NCBI GenBank assembly: GCA_905203765.1
Contig: CAJKXC010000019.1
Coordinates: 1-39,884 of the forward strand
Reading direction: 5' to 3'
Length of the DNA stretch: 39,884 bases
Source of the DNA: an uncultured Bacteroides sp.
GTDB taxonomy: Bacteria; Bacteroidota; Bacteroidia; Bacteroidales; Bacteroidaceae
Notes under the pieces: model-generated
Database searches by the model: none
Seen by the model: only the letters and a program-made list of their open reading frames with translations
Told to the model about the DNA's origin: nothing
In this document: in pieces, positions 15,560-23,902 of the stretch
Layout: each line of letters starts with the position of its first letter
Position numbering within the stretch: position 1 is the first letter of the stretch
Position numbers and translations under genes: made by a program

Positions 15560-15959
15560 TGGGAGAAATTAAAACACATAAAGATTTAAAGGTTTGGCAA
15601 AAAAGTATTGATTTAGTAATGCTTGTTTATAGCTTAACTAAGCAATATCCTAAAGAAGAATTATATGCCATAACTAATCAAATTAGAAGGTGCGTTACAT
15701 CAATTCCGGCAAATATTGCAGAAGGGTCAGGCAGAAAGAATAAAGCCGAATTCATACAGTTCCTGCATATATCCTTAGGCTCTGCCAGCGAATTAGAAAC
15801 ATTTCTGATTATCTCTGAGAAACTGCATTATATAACTCTTGAAGAATACAATCAATCTTCTGAATGTTTGATTGAAATAATAAAGATGACCAGCGGTCTA
15901 ATAAACTCTTTAAAAATAAACAATACGAGCGCAGCCCCTCGTAGCTTGTAGCTCGTAAC
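15491..15959. repeat. inverted repeat pair flanking the four-helix-bundle gene
   Basis: 15491-15512 (GCTACGAGTGACAAGCTACG and two more bases) is reverse complementary to 15938-15959 at 19 of 22 positions. Extra copies of CTACGAG follow the left arm. The arms overlap the end of phoH and the end of the enclosed gene. Confidence 0.8.
15559..15951 (+). CDS. four-helix-bundle protein (23S rRNA IVS / Avd-like family)
   Basis: 130 residues. The pattern HKDLKVWQKSIDLVMLVYSLTKQYP, then IRRCVTSIPANIAEGSGRK and FIQFLHISLGSASELETFL is diagnostic of the four-helix-bundle family (TIGR02436), found in 23S rRNA intervening sequences and as the Avd accessory protein of diversity-generating retroelements. No reverse transcriptase or variable repeat is nearby, so a DGR role is not supported. 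Base composition and codons are much more AT-rich than phoH and purC. The C-terminal SAAPRSL is encoded by the right repeat arm. Confidence 0.9.
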   Translation: MGEIKTHKDLKVWQKSIDLVMLVYSLTKQYPKEELYAITNQIRRCVTSIPANIAEGSGRKNKAEFIQFLHISLGSASELETFLIISEKLHYITLEEYNQSSECLIEIIKMTSGLINSLKINNTSAAPRSL

Positions 15960-15973
15960 TAAAAAACTATAAG

Positions 15974-16915
15974 ATGAAAGCATTAACAAAGACTGATTTT
16001 AACTTTCCTGGACAGCAGAGCGTGTACCACGGAAAAGTACGTGATGTTTATAACATCAATGGTGAAAAGCTGGTTATGGTAGCTACCGACCGCATCTCCG
16101 CCTTCGACGTAGTATTGCCGAAAGGTATCCCCTTCAAAGGACAGATGCTGAACCAGATTGCAGCCAAGTTCCTGGATGCCACCACCGACATCTGCCCCAA
16201 CTGGAAACAAGCTACTCCCGACCCGATGGTTACGGTAGGCGTGATGTGCGAAGGTTTCCCCATCGAAATGATTGTACGCGGTTACCTCTGCGGTAGCGCA
16301 TGGCGTGCCTACAAGAGCGGTGTACGCGAAATCTGCGGCATCAAACTGCCCGAAGGAATGAAGGAAAACCAGAAGTTCCCCGAACCCATCATCACCCCGA
16401 CCACCAAAGCGGAAATCGGTGAACACGATGCTGATATCTCTAAGGAAGAAATTCTTGCCAAAGGTCTGGCTACTCCCGAAGAATATGCTATTCTCGAGAA
16501 GTACACCATGGCACTGTTCCTGCGTGGTACCGAAATCGCAGCAGAACGCGGACTGATTCTGGTAGACACGAAGTATGAATTCGGCAAGCACAACGGCACC
16601 ATCTACCTGATGGACGAAATCCACACACCGGACTCCAGCCGCTACTTCTACTCCGAAGGCTACGAAGACCGCTTTGCCAAAGGCGAGCCCCAGAAGCAGC
16701 TTTCCAAAGAGTTCGTACGCGAATGGTTGATGGACAATGGTTTCCAGGGCAAAGCCGGACAACAGGTACCGGAAATGACCGACGAGATCGTTGCTTCTAT
16801 CAGCGAACGCTATATCGAGTTGTACGAACACATCACCGGTGAGAAGTTCGTAAAAGAAGATACCAGCAATATCGCTGCACGTATCGAAAAGAACGTAATG
16901 GAGTATCTGAAATAA
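15974..16915 (+). CDS. purC: phosphoribosylaminoimidazole-succinocarboxamide synthase
   Basis: 313 residues. SAICAR synthetase motifs include HGKVRDVYNINGEKLVMVATDRISAFDVVLP, IVRGYLCGSAW and LVDTKYEFGKHNGTIYLMDEIHTPDSSRY. It catalyses the ATP-dependent joining of CAIR and aspartate in purine synthesis. The length fits the longer form of the family. menG begins one base after its stop, so the two are co-transcribed. Confidence 0.96.
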   Translation: MKALTKTDFNFPGQQSVYHGKVRDVYNINGEKLVMVATDRISAFDVVLPKGIPFKGQMLNQIAAKFLDATTDICPNWKQATPDPMVTVGVMCEGFPIEMIVRGYLCGSAWRAYKSGVREICGIKLPEGMKENQKFPEPIITPTTKAEIGEHDADISKEEILAKGLATPEEYAILEKYTMALFLRGTEIAAERGLILVDTKYEFGKHNGTIYLMDEIHTPDSSRYFYSEGYEDRFAKGEPQKQLSKEFVREWLMDNGFQGKAGQQVPEMTDEIVASISERYIELYEHITGEKFVKEDTSNIAARIEKNVMEYLK

Positions 16916-16916
16916 G

Positions 16917-17654
16917 ATGGACTACCCACAAGAACACATCAAGCCCTACGGCAACGACGGCAAGAAGAGCGAACAGGTAGAAGAAATGTTCGATAACATC
17001 GCCCCCGCCTACGACAAGCTGAACCATACCCTGTCTATGGGTATAGACCGCAGCTGGCGCAGGAAGGCTATCAACATTCTCCGTCCCTTCCGCCCCCGCC
17101 GCATCATGGACGTAGCCACCGGTACCGGTGACTTTGCCATCCTTGCGTGCCACGAGCTTCAACCCGACAGCCTGATAGGTACCGACATCTCGGAAGGCAT
17201 GATGAATGTGGGTCGTGAAAAAGCAAAACAGGCGCACCTCTCGGACAAGATTTCCTTTGCCCGAGAGGATTGCACCTCTCTCTCGTTTGCCGATGGCAGT
17301 TTCGACGCCGTGACCGTAGCGTTCGGCATCCGTAACTTTGAAGGACTGGACAAAGGACTGTCCGAGATGTGCCGCGTACTGACACCCGGCGGGCATCTTG
17401 TTATATTGGAGCTGTCCACCCCAGACCGCTTCCCGATGAAGCAGCTGTTTACCATCTATTCGAAGGTAGTCATTCCCCTGCTCGGCAAATTCATTTCGAA
17501 AGACAACAGCGCCTATACCTACCTGCCGCAGAGCATCCGTGCCTTTCCGCAAGGCGAGGTGATGCAGGAAGTCATCCGACGGGCGGGATTCAGCGAAGTA
17601 CACTTCAAGCGGCTGACTTTCGGAATATGCACACTCTATACAGCCAGGAAATAA
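16917..17654 (+). CDS. menG: demethylmenaquinone methyltransferase
   Basis: 245 residues, UbiE/MenG class I SAM-dependent methyltransferase. SAM-binding DVATGTGDFAILA, the family motif FGIRNFEGLDKGLSEMCRVL and the terminal LTFGICTLYTARK are present. It performs the last step of menaquinone synthesis; Bacteroides uses menaquinone, so menG rather than ubiE. It lies between purC and aroE on one strand. Confidence 0.94.
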   Translation: MDYPQEHIKPYGNDGKKSEQVEEMFDNIAPAYDKLNHTLSMGIDRSWRRKAINILRPFRPRRIMDVATGTGDFAILACHELQPDSLIGTDISEGMMNVGREKAKQAHLSDKISFAREDCTSLSFADGSFDAVTVAFGIRNFEGLDKGLSEMCRVLTPGGHLVILELSTPDRFPMKQLFTIYSKVVIPLLGKFISKDNSAYTYLPQSIRAFPQGEVMQEVIRRAGFSEVHFKRLTFGICTLYTARK

Positions 17655-17685
17655 GCACTAATCACCCCTTTAACACACCCTAATC

Positions 17686-18432
17686 ATGCAGAAATACGGT
17701 TTAATAGGTTACCCGCTGAAACATTCGTTCTCTATTGGATTCTTCAACGAGAAATTCAAAGCTGAGAATATTGACGCAGAATACGTGAACTTCGAGATTC
17801 CCCGCATCGAAGACTTTATGGAAGTGATAGAGGAGAATCCCAACCTCTGCGGACTCAACGTGACCATCCCTTATAAAGAACAAGTCATCCCCTATCTGGA
17901 CGAACTGGACAAAGACACTGCCAAGATAGGCGCCGTCAACGTCATCAAGATTGTCCGTCTCCCCAAAGGAAAGGTAAAATTAGTGGGTTATAATTCCGAC
18001 ATCATCGGATTCACCCAATCCATAGAACCCCTGCTGCAACCCTGCCACACGAAAGCACTGATTCTGGGTACAGGCGGAGCGTCCAAAGCCGTATATCGCG
18101 GACTGGAGAATCTGGGCATCAAAAGCACTTTCGTATCACGCACCAAGAAAAACGAGAAGCTCCTCACCTACGAGGAACTGACACCGGAAATTATGCAGGA
18201 ACACACCGTCATCGTGAACTGTACCCCTGTGGGCATGTATCCCAAAGTAGACTTCTGCCCTAACATCCCTTACGAGTTATTGACTCCCAACCATTTGCTC
18301 TACGATTTGTTATATAATCCAAACGAAACTCTCTTCATGAAGAAAGGCGAAGCACAAGGAGCCGTCACCAAGAACGGACTGGAAATGCTGTTGCTACAAG
18401 CCTTTGCGGCATGGGAGATCTGGAATAAGTAA
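17686..18432 (+). CDS. aroE: shikimate dehydrogenase
   Basis: 248 residues, slightly short as usual in Bacteroidetes. Shikimate-binding GYPLKHSFSIGFFNEKF, catalytic Lys in NVTIPYKEQVIPYLDELD and the NADP-binding ILGTGGASKAVYRGL are visible. It reduces 3-dehydroshikimate to shikimate. It sits 31 nt after menG and 11 nt before the hydrolase gene. Confidence 0.94.
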   Translation: MQKYGLIGYPLKHSFSIGFFNEKFKAENIDAEYVNFEIPRIEDFMEVIEENPNLCGLNVTIPYKEQVIPYLDELDKDTAKIGAVNVIKIVRLPKGKVKLVGYNSDIIGFTQSIEPLLQPCHTKALILGTGGASKAVYRGLENLGIKSTFVSRTKKNEKLLTYEELTPEIMQEHTVIVNCTPVGMYPKVDFCPNIPYELLTPNHLLYDLLYNPNETLFMKKGEAQGAVTKNGLEMLLLQAFAAWEIWNK

Positions 18433-18443
18433 CATAAAGGAAG

Positions 18444-19394
18444 ATGAAGAAGATTGTCAGGTATGGGCTGCCCGCTTTATTGGTAGTGATTATCATCGCT
18501 GTTGTCGGTGGTAGTTTCTATATGCTCGGCTATTCGCTAAGGCCGGAACACAACAAAGGGAAAGACATTCCCGGTTCCTACGAATACATGCTGAGCGAAT
18601 ATCCGTTCATCAAGCCGTGGGTGGACAGCCTGCAAGCGGTGGGCGCCTTGCGCGATACCTTTATCATCAATCCCGAAGGACGGCAACTGCACGCCATCTT
18701 TGCAGCCGCTCCCGAACCTACCGACAAGACCGCCGTTATTGTGCATGGCTATACTGACAATGCGATCCGCATGCTGATGATAGGCTATCTTTATAATAAG
18801 GATTTAAAATATAACATACTCCTGCCCGACCTGCAGGACCAGGGACTGAGCGACGGTCCCGCCATTCAGATGGGCTGGAAAGACCGGCTCGACGTATTGT
18901 GCTGGATGGATATTGCCAACGATATCTACGGCGGAAGCACCCAGATGGTGGTACATGGTATCTCCATGGGAGCCGCTACTACGATGATGGTATCGGGCGA
19001 ACCGCAAAAACCTTTCGTGAAGTGCTTCGTAGAAGATTGCGGATATACCAGTGTGTGGGACGAGTTCTCACACGAGTTGAAGGGGCAGTTCGGGCTACCA
19101 CCTTTCCCGCTGCTATACACTGCCAGTTGGCTATGCGGTGCAAAGTACGGTTGGAATTTCAAAGAAGCCTCTTCGCTGAACCAGGTAAAGAAATGCACGC
19201 TGCCGATGTTCTTCATTCATGGCGATGCCGACACGTATGTACCCACCTGGATGGTCTATCCGCTGTTTGAAGCAAAGTCCGAGCCCAAGGAGTTGTGGCT
19301 TGTTCCCGGAGCTACACACGCGATGTCCTATAAAGATTATCCGCAGGAATACACGCAACGGGTAGAGAATTTTGTAGGAAAATACATCCGTTGA
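18444..19394 (+). CDS. alpha/beta hydrolase, membrane-anchored
   Basis: 316 residues. One N-terminal membrane segment (ALLVVIIIAVVGGSFYMLGY) suggests anchoring in the inner membrane with a periplasmic catalytic domain. The oxyanion region is VIVHGYTDNA, the nucleophile elbow is HGISMGAAT (Ser in GxSxG), the acid is in HGDADTYVP and the His in PGATHAMSY. This fits the YqkD/DUF1749-like peptidase S9/S15-type hydrolases. Substrate unknown. Confidence 0.9.
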   Translation: MKKIVRYGLPALLVVIIIAVVGGSFYMLGYSLRPEHNKGKDIPGSYEYMLSEYPFIKPWVDSLQAVGALRDTFIINPEGRQLHAIFAAAPEPTDKTAVIVHGYTDNAIRMLMIGYLYNKDLKYNILLPDLQDQGLSDGPAIQMGWKDRLDVLCWMDIANDIYGGSTQMVVHGISMGAATTMMVSGEPQKPFVKCFVEDCGYTSVWDEFSHELKGQFGLPPFPLLYTASWLCGAKYGWNFKEASSLNQVKKCTLPMFFIHGDADTYVPTWMVYPLFEAKSEPKELWLVPGATHAMSYKDYPQEYTQRVENFVGKYIR

Positions 19395-19433
19395 TGTGAT
19401 TTTCCTTATCTTCGCAGCAACAAATACATTAGT

Positions 19434-20345
19434 ATGAAACGATTTATTTCCATAACGCTCTTTCTCTGCCTGCTACTTTCCATGCAGGCACAAGAGGTCT
19501 ACACGACTAAGAATATCCCCAAAGTACATCTTCAGAATAAGACGAAGTATGTTTGCAATCCCGCCGGCATACTTTCTACCGCCGCCTGCGACAGCATCGA
19601 CCGTATGCTCTATGCGCTGGAACAGCAGACCGGCATCGAAACCGTAGTTGCCGTAGTGCCGTCTATCGGCGAGGAAGATTGCTTTGACTTTGCACACCGG
19701 TTGCTCAACGAATGGGGAGTGGGAAAGAAAGGCAAGAACAACGGTTTGGTCATCCTGCTGGTGACTGATCAGCGCTGCATCCAGTTCTATACGGGCTATG
19801 GACTGGAAGGAGACTTGCCCGATGCCATCTGCAAGCGCATCCAGACGCGGTATATGATTCCCTATCTGAAGGACGGGAACTGGGATGCCGGTATGGTAGC
19901 AGGCGTAAAAGCCACGTGTGAAAGACTGGATGGAAGCATGGTTAATGACTCGGAAGAAGGGGATGATGATTCCCTCGCACTTATTATTGTCGGATTCTTC
20001 GGCATCTTCCTGATAGCGTTGATAGCAGGCATCCTGGCACAACGTGCCGCAACCAAATGTCCCAACTGCGGGCAGCACAAACTGCAACGTACCGGAAGCA
20101 CTCTCGTTTCACGCCGCAAGGGAGTGAAAATAGAGAAGGTAACTTACACCTGCCGCAACTGCGGGCACCAGGTAGTACGCGAACAGCAATCGTACGACGA
20201 GAATTATCGGGGCGGCGGCGGAAGCGGTCCCGTCATCTTCGGCGGAGGCGGTCTCTTTGGCGGAAGCGGCGGAGGCGGCGGTTTCAGCGGTGGCAGCTTC
20301 GGCGGTGGTATGGGCGGAGGCGGAGGCGCCGGTTCCCGGTTCTAA
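19434..20345 (+). CDS. TPM-domain (YgcG-like) secreted/membrane protein
   Basis: 303 residues: signal peptide (1-19), TPM_phosphatase domain about 40-165 (VCNPAGILSTAACDSIDRML, NNGLVILLV, GYGLEGDLPD), a membrane segment at about 181-202, a zinc ribbon with Cys209, Cys212, Cys240 and Cys243, and a low-complexity Gly/Ser tail from about 260. TPM proteins are often next to LemA, as here (35-nt gap); the pair is thought to act at the envelope. Exact role unknown. Confidence 0.9.
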   Translation: MKRFISITLFLCLLLSMQAQEVYTTKNIPKVHLQNKTKYVCNPAGILSTAACDSIDRMLYALEQQTGIETVVAVVPSIGEEDCFDFAHRLLNEWGVGKKGKNNGLVILLVTDQRCIQFYTGYGLEGDLPDAICKRIQTRYMIPYLKDGNWDAGMVAGVKATCERLDGSMVNDSEEGDDDSLALIIVGFFGIFLIALIAGILAQRAATKCPNCGQHKLQRTGSTLVSRRKGVKIEKVTYTCRNCGHQVVREQQSYDENYRGGGGSGPVIFGGGGLFGGSGGGGGFSGGSFGGGMGGGGGAGSRF

Positions 20346-20380
20346 AAATTATTGTATCACAAATTAATAAAGAAAAGAGT

Positions 20381-20962
20381 ATGAAGAAATCAACCATTAT
20401 CATCATTGTTGTTATAGCCCTTCTCGCCATTTGGGGTGTCAGCGGCTACAACGGACTCGTAACTATGGACGAGAACGTCAGCGGACAATGGTCTAACGTC
20501 GAAACACAATATCAACGCCGTGCCGACCTGATCCCGAATCTTGTAAATACAGTCAAAGGATATGCTTCTCATGAAAAGGAGACGTTGGAAGGTGTAGTGC
20601 AGGCACGCAGCCAAGCCACTCAAATCAAAGTAGATGCCAACGACCTGACACCCGAAAAGCTGGCTGAATACCAGAAGGCACAGGGTGCTGTCACTTCCGC
20701 CCTCGGCAAGCTGCTTGCTATCACAGAGAACTATCCCGACCTGAAAGCCAACCAGAACTTCCTGGAACTGCAAGCCCAGTTGGAAGGAACGGAAAACCGC
20801 ATCAACGTAGCACGCACCAACTTCAACAATGCAGCGAAAGACTTCAATACCGCCATTCGCCGCTTCCCGAAGAACATCCTTGCCGGCCTCTTCGGCTTCG
20901 ACAAACGTGCTTACTTTGAAGCTGCCGAAGGATCGGAAACAGCTCCGCAGGTACAATTCTGA
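20381..20962 (+). CDS. lemA: LemA family protein
   Basis: 193 residues from MKKSTIIIIVVIALLAIWG. An in-frame extension upstream overlaps the TPM gene and is not used. One N-terminal membrane segment is followed by the LemA coiled-coil domain with NVETQYQRRADLIPNLVNTVKGYA and RINVARTNFNNAAKDFNTAIRRFP, both family hallmarks. It forms a unit with the TPM gene. The inverted repeat 20971-21044 lies just after the stop. Confidence 0.94.
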   Translation: MKKSTIIIIVVIALLAIWGVSGYNGLVTMDENVSGQWSNVETQYQRRADLIPNLVNTVKGYASHEKETLEGVVQARSQATQIKVDANDLTPEKLAEYQKAQGAVTSALGKLLAITENYPDLKANQNFLELQAQLEGTENRINVARTNFNNAAKDFNTAIRRFPKNILAGLFGFDKRAYFEAAEGSETAPQVQF

Positions 20963-20970
20963 TTTAGTGA

Positions 20971-21044
20971 TTAGTGATTAATGATTAGTGATTTGTTGTA
21001 ATCTGCATAGAGACATCAACAAATCACTAATCATTAATCACTAA
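20971..21044. terminator. 28-bp inverted repeat between convergent genes
   Basis: Arms 20971-20998 and 21017-21044 are exact reverse complements of 28 nt, built from GTGATTA/ATGATTA words, with an 18-nt loop. It lies between the lemA stop (20962) and the stop of the reverse gene (21046). It is a likely bidirectional terminator or transcript-end structure. Confidence 0.75.
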
Positions 21045-21045
21045 A

Positions 21046-21609
21046 TTATTCTTCCAAGTCCGCTATCGTCTCCCGCAATTCCTTTACTCCCCGCCATGCC
21101 TTGAGGAAAAGACGAACACCAAGCAGCAAACCCACTGCAAGTCCTGTCCAAACTCCAATCAGCAAATACTTGTCTCCCATCCCGGCAATATCCCATATCA
21201 GACTTACCAACAAGGGAATGGCACATATTACACAACCGGCTATACCTACTTTGAAAGAAAGACGGAAACGGTTCTCTGCCAGATAAACTTCGCGTACCGA
21301 CTGCCGTACGCAGTCAATCTTTCTCAGCAGCAATAACCAGATAAGCTGGCGCACCAGTATTGCCACAATAAATACTCCCAATAAACTCCATGTCAGAGTA
21401 CTGAAATCAAACTCCGAATTGCGGACTATCTGATAAAAGAACCAAGGCAGGAAAAGAACAAAGAACGTCTGCCGCAGCAGCAAGCGCTTGCGCATTTGTT
21501 CCACTTTACTATTCACGGCCTTATGTTTTAGTTGATGAGTCTCCATTTCCAATCGCCCGAGGCGTTCTTCCATCTCGTTCCAATCTTTTTTCAAATCTTC
21601 CAGTTCCAT
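21046..21609 (-). CDS. membrane protein with N-terminal coiled coil, partner of the ECF sigma factor
   Basis: 187 residues. The first 45 residues are charged and helical (MELEDLKKDWNEMEERLGRL), then about four membrane segments occur at roughly 46-62, 70-95, 117-142 and 147-168, and the end is again charged. It starts 11 nt after the sigma factor stop, so it is co-transcribed. No anti-sigma zinc motif is seen. By context it may control the sigma factor, but no family function is recognised. Confidence 0.75.
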   Translation of the reverse strand: MELEDLKKDWNEMEERLGRLEMETHQLKHKAVNSKVEQMRKRLLLRQTFFVLFLPWFFYQIVRNSEFDFSTLTWSLLGVFIVAILVRQLIWLLLLRKIDCVRQSVREVYLAENRFRLSFKVGIAGCVICAIPLLVSLIWDIAGMGDKYLLIGVWTGLAVGLLLGVRLFLKAWRGVKELRETIADLEE

Positions 21610-21620
21610 AATCTATCTCC

Positions 21621-22109
21621 TTAGCTATTAGCTTGTTTAGTCAATTTTTCTTTAATCCGTTTCAATCTCGAAGCTACGGTATTGCGCGGCATGCCTACAA
21701 TTTCCGCAATCTCTTCGTAAGACTTCTCGTCGAGCCACAACAGAATGACAGCACGTTCAAACTTATTCAGTCCGGCAATGAGGCGGTACATTTCCTTCAG
21801 GCGCTTCGTCGTTTCGTCATTCTCCGCTTCCAGCCCGTAGAGGGTATCGAGCGAAGTATGCTCGCCGCGACGTTGCTGCTGGCGATAGAAAGAGATACAG
21901 GTATTCAGTCCCACGCGGTATATCCACGAAGAGGGCTTGCCTTTTCCTTCATATCCGTCAAAGCCTCGCCAAAGGTTTATCACTACCTCTTGATAGAGAT
22001 CGTTGAAGTTATCCCCATCCGTGGCATACATATAACAGATTTTGTATATCACCCGTTTGTATTCCATAATCAGGGACGTAAAGCGCTTTTCTTTTTCGTT
22101 CTGTTCCAT
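21621..22109 (-). CDS. ECF-type RNA polymerase sigma factor
   Basis: 162 residues. Region 2 is about 10-75 (IYKICYMYATDGDNFNDLYQEVVINLWRGFDGYEGKGKPSSWIYRVGLNTCISFYR). Region 4 is about 105-160 (LNKFERAVILLWLDEKSYEEIAEIVGMPRNTVASRLKRIKEKL). It is first in a two-gene operon with the membrane protein at 21046-21609. Target promoters cannot be read here. The intergenic region upstream (22110-22439) lacks a standard TAnnTTTG element in its direction, which would fit autoregulation. Confidence 0.93.
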   Translation of the reverse strand: MEQNEKEKRFTSLIMEYKRVIYKICYMYATDGDNFNDLYQEVVINLWRGFDGYEGKGKPSSWIYRVGLNTCISFYRQQQRRGEHTSLDTLYGLEAENDETTKRLKEMYRLIAGLNKFERAVILLWLDEKSYEEIAEIVGMPRNTVASRLKRIKEKLTKQANS

Positions 22110-22231
22110 CTGTGCACGTTCTTTATTACATAAGACGCCCGTTCGGGGGATTAGTTGCAGAGGGGGAAGAGAAAAAAATCACTCCTTTGAAAAAATCCCC
22201 GCGTAAGTCATTGACTGACTGAAAGATTGAG

Positions 22232-22259
22232 GTCCCACTCTTTTCCATGATAGTGGGAC
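22232..22259. other. hairpin GTCCCACT/AGTGGGAC
   Basis: 8-nt perfect inverted arms 22232-22239 and 22252-22259 with a 12-nt loop, at the left end of the 22-bp array upstream of the sigma factor gene. Confidence 0.6.
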
Positions 22260-22352
22260 TTTAGTTCAGTCGTATTGGGAAGGTAGTTCAGTCGTATAGG
22301 GAAAGTACTTCAGTCGTAATGGGAATAAGGTTCCCCCATAGTGGGAATGTGC
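22243..22352. repeat. tandem array of 22-bp units
   Basis: Five units start at 22243, 22265, 22287, 22309 and 22331. The three middle units share TTCAGTCGTA-n-TGGGAA; the first and last are degenerate but keep TTC, TA and TGGGA at the same positions. It lies in the 330-bp gap between the divergent sigma factor and purM genes, which otherwise holds only AT-rich sequence, short TTCATTCTTCAT words and the purM -7 element. Confidence 0.75.
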
Positions 22353-22402
22353 CTCGAAGAATAATTCTTCATCCTTCATTCTTCATTTTTCATTATTATC
22401 AC

Positions 22403-22410
22403 TACCTTTG
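22403..22410 (+). promoter_or_regulatory. -7 element of purM promoter
   Basis: TACCTTTG, an exact TAnnTTTG match 29 bp before the ATG at 22440. No clear -33 TTTG. Confidence 0.55.
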
Positions 22411-22439
22411 CACATTCTATTGAACAAACTTATTAACTC

Positions 22440-23609
22440 ATGAGTAATCAACGATACATGATGCGCGGCGTCAGCGCATCGAAAGAAGATGTGCACAACG
22501 CCATCAAGAACATCGACAAAGGCATCTTTCCGCAGGCTTTCTGCAAAATTATCCCTGACATTCTGGGCGGTGATCCCGAGTATTGCAACATCATGCATGC
22601 CGACGGAGCAGGCACCAAATCGAGCCTGGCGTATATGTACTGGAAAGAAACCGGCGACCTCGGCGTATGGAAAGGCATTGCGCAGGATGCGCTGATTATG
22701 AACATCGACGACCTGCTCTGCGTAGGCGCCGTGGACAATATCCTGGTATCTTCCACCATCGGCCGCAACAAGCTGCTCATCCCCGGCGAAGTAATCTCAG
22801 CCATTATCAACGGCACGGACGAACTGCTGGCGGAACTGCGTGAAATGGGCGTAGGCGTATATGCCACCGGCGGTGAAACTGCCGACGTGGGCGACCTGGT
22901 GCGCACCATCATTGTAGATTCTACGGTGACTTGCCGCATGAAGCGTTCGGATGTTATCGACAATGCCAACATCCGTCCGGGAGACGTGATTGTAGGCTTG
23001 GCTTCTTACGGTCAGGCTACTTATGAGAAGGAATATAACGGCGGTATGGGCAGCAACGGTCTGACCTCGGCCCGTCACGACGTATTCTCCAAATATCTGG
23101 CAGAGAAGTATCCCGAAAGCTACGACAAGGCAGTGCCCGAAGAACTGGTGTACAGCGGCAAACTGAAACTGACGGATACCGTAGAAGGCAGTCCGCTGGA
23201 TGCCGGGAAGCTGGTACTCTCCCCCACCCGCACGTATGCGCCGGTAGTGAAGAAGTTGCTCGATGCACTTCGTCCCGAAATACACGGTATGGTACACTGC
23301 TCGGGCGGTGCACAGACAAAAGTTCTGCACTTTGTAGGCGATAACTGCCGCGTAGTGAAGGACAACCTTTTCCCCGTTCCGCCGTTGTTCAAAACTATCA
23401 AGGAGCAGAGCGACACGGATTGGAGCGAGATGTACAAGGTATTCAATATGGGGCATCGCCTCGAAGTCTACCTCTCACCCGAACATGCCGAAGAAGTGAT
23501 TGCCATCAGCAAGAGTTTCGGCATTGATGCACAGATTGTGGGACGGATTGAGGAAAGCAGCAAGAAGGAACTGATTATCAAGAGTGAGTTCGGAGAATTC
23601 AGCTATTAA
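22440..23609 (+). CDS. purM: phosphoribosylformylglycinamidine cyclo-ligase (AIR synthase)
   Basis: 389 residues, longer than the 345 of E. coli PurM and typical of the Bacteroidetes form. PurM-fold motifs: HADGAGTKSSLAYMYW, ALIMNIDDLLCVGA, TGGETADVGDLVRT and VIVGLASYGQ. It closes the imidazole ring in purine synthesis. Followed after 16 nt by a small membrane protein gene and then prfA. Confidence 0.92.
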   Translation: MSNQRYMMRGVSASKEDVHNAIKNIDKGIFPQAFCKIIPDILGGDPEYCNIMHADGAGTKSSLAYMYWKETGDLGVWKGIAQDALIMNIDDLLCVGAVDNILVSSTIGRNKLLIPGEVISAIINGTDELLAELREMGVGVYATGGETADVGDLVRTIIVDSTVTCRMKRSDVIDNANIRPGDVIVGLASYGQATYEKEYNGGMGSNGLTSARHDVFSKYLAEKYPESYDKAVPEELVYSGKLKLTDTVEGSPLDAGKLVLSPTRTYAPVVKKLLDALRPEIHGMVHCSGGAQTKVLHFVGDNCRVVKDNLFPVPPLFKTIKEQSDTDWSEMYKVFNMGHRLEVYLSPEHAEEVIAISKSFGIDAQIVGRIEESSKKELIIKSEFGEFSY

Positions 23610-23625
23610 CCGACTCTGAATAGAG

Positions 23626-23895
23626 ATGGAAGAAAAAGAAAGAAAAGGTTGCTTGTTGCTTATCGGCATCGTGATATTAGCCTCGATAGGAATATACATC
23701 GGTTTGGAACTTGAATGCCTATTCCTCAAGAACCTGTGCATAATGTCGGCAGGCACTGCAGGAGCTTTCATAGGCAGTACCTATCTCTACAACAAAAATA
23801 ATAAGATAGCCCCAGGCAAGTGGGCGTTGATTATCCTCGGTATCCTGCTACTGACTGCGTTGCTGACATGGCTGATGGAAGGGAAATTGTGGTAA
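23626..23895 (+). CDS. small membrane protein, hypothetical
   Basis: 89 residues with three hydrophobic stretches (about 9-25, 32-50 and 63-83) and charged ends. Not recognised. Its tight packing between purM (16 nt) and prfA (7 nt) and intact frame suggest a real gene, probably co-transcribed with prfA. Confidence 0.65.
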   Translation: MEEKERKGCLLLIGIVILASIGIYIGLELECLFLKNLCIMSAGTAGAFIGSTYLYNKNNKIAPGKWALIILGILLLTALLTWLMEGKLW

Positions 23896-23902
23896 CATTT
23901 TA

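Noticed and set aside
15559..15951. Avd of a diversity-generating retroelement
   Set aside because: The protein family fits, but no reverse transcriptase, template repeat or variable target gene lies nearby; phoH and purC are ordinary neighbours.
20057..20380. Longer LemA start overlapping the TPM gene
   Set aside because: The extension is a frame-shifted reading of the Gly-rich TPM tail, rich in Arg; the ATG at 20381 gives the normal N-terminal membrane segment of LemA.
22440..23609. Selenophosphate synthase or hydrogenase maturation protein HypE (same fold as PurM)
   Set aside because: No selenocysteine/cysteine active-site motif near the N-terminus and no HypE C-terminal Cys; the sequence follows the long Bacteroidetes PurM form.
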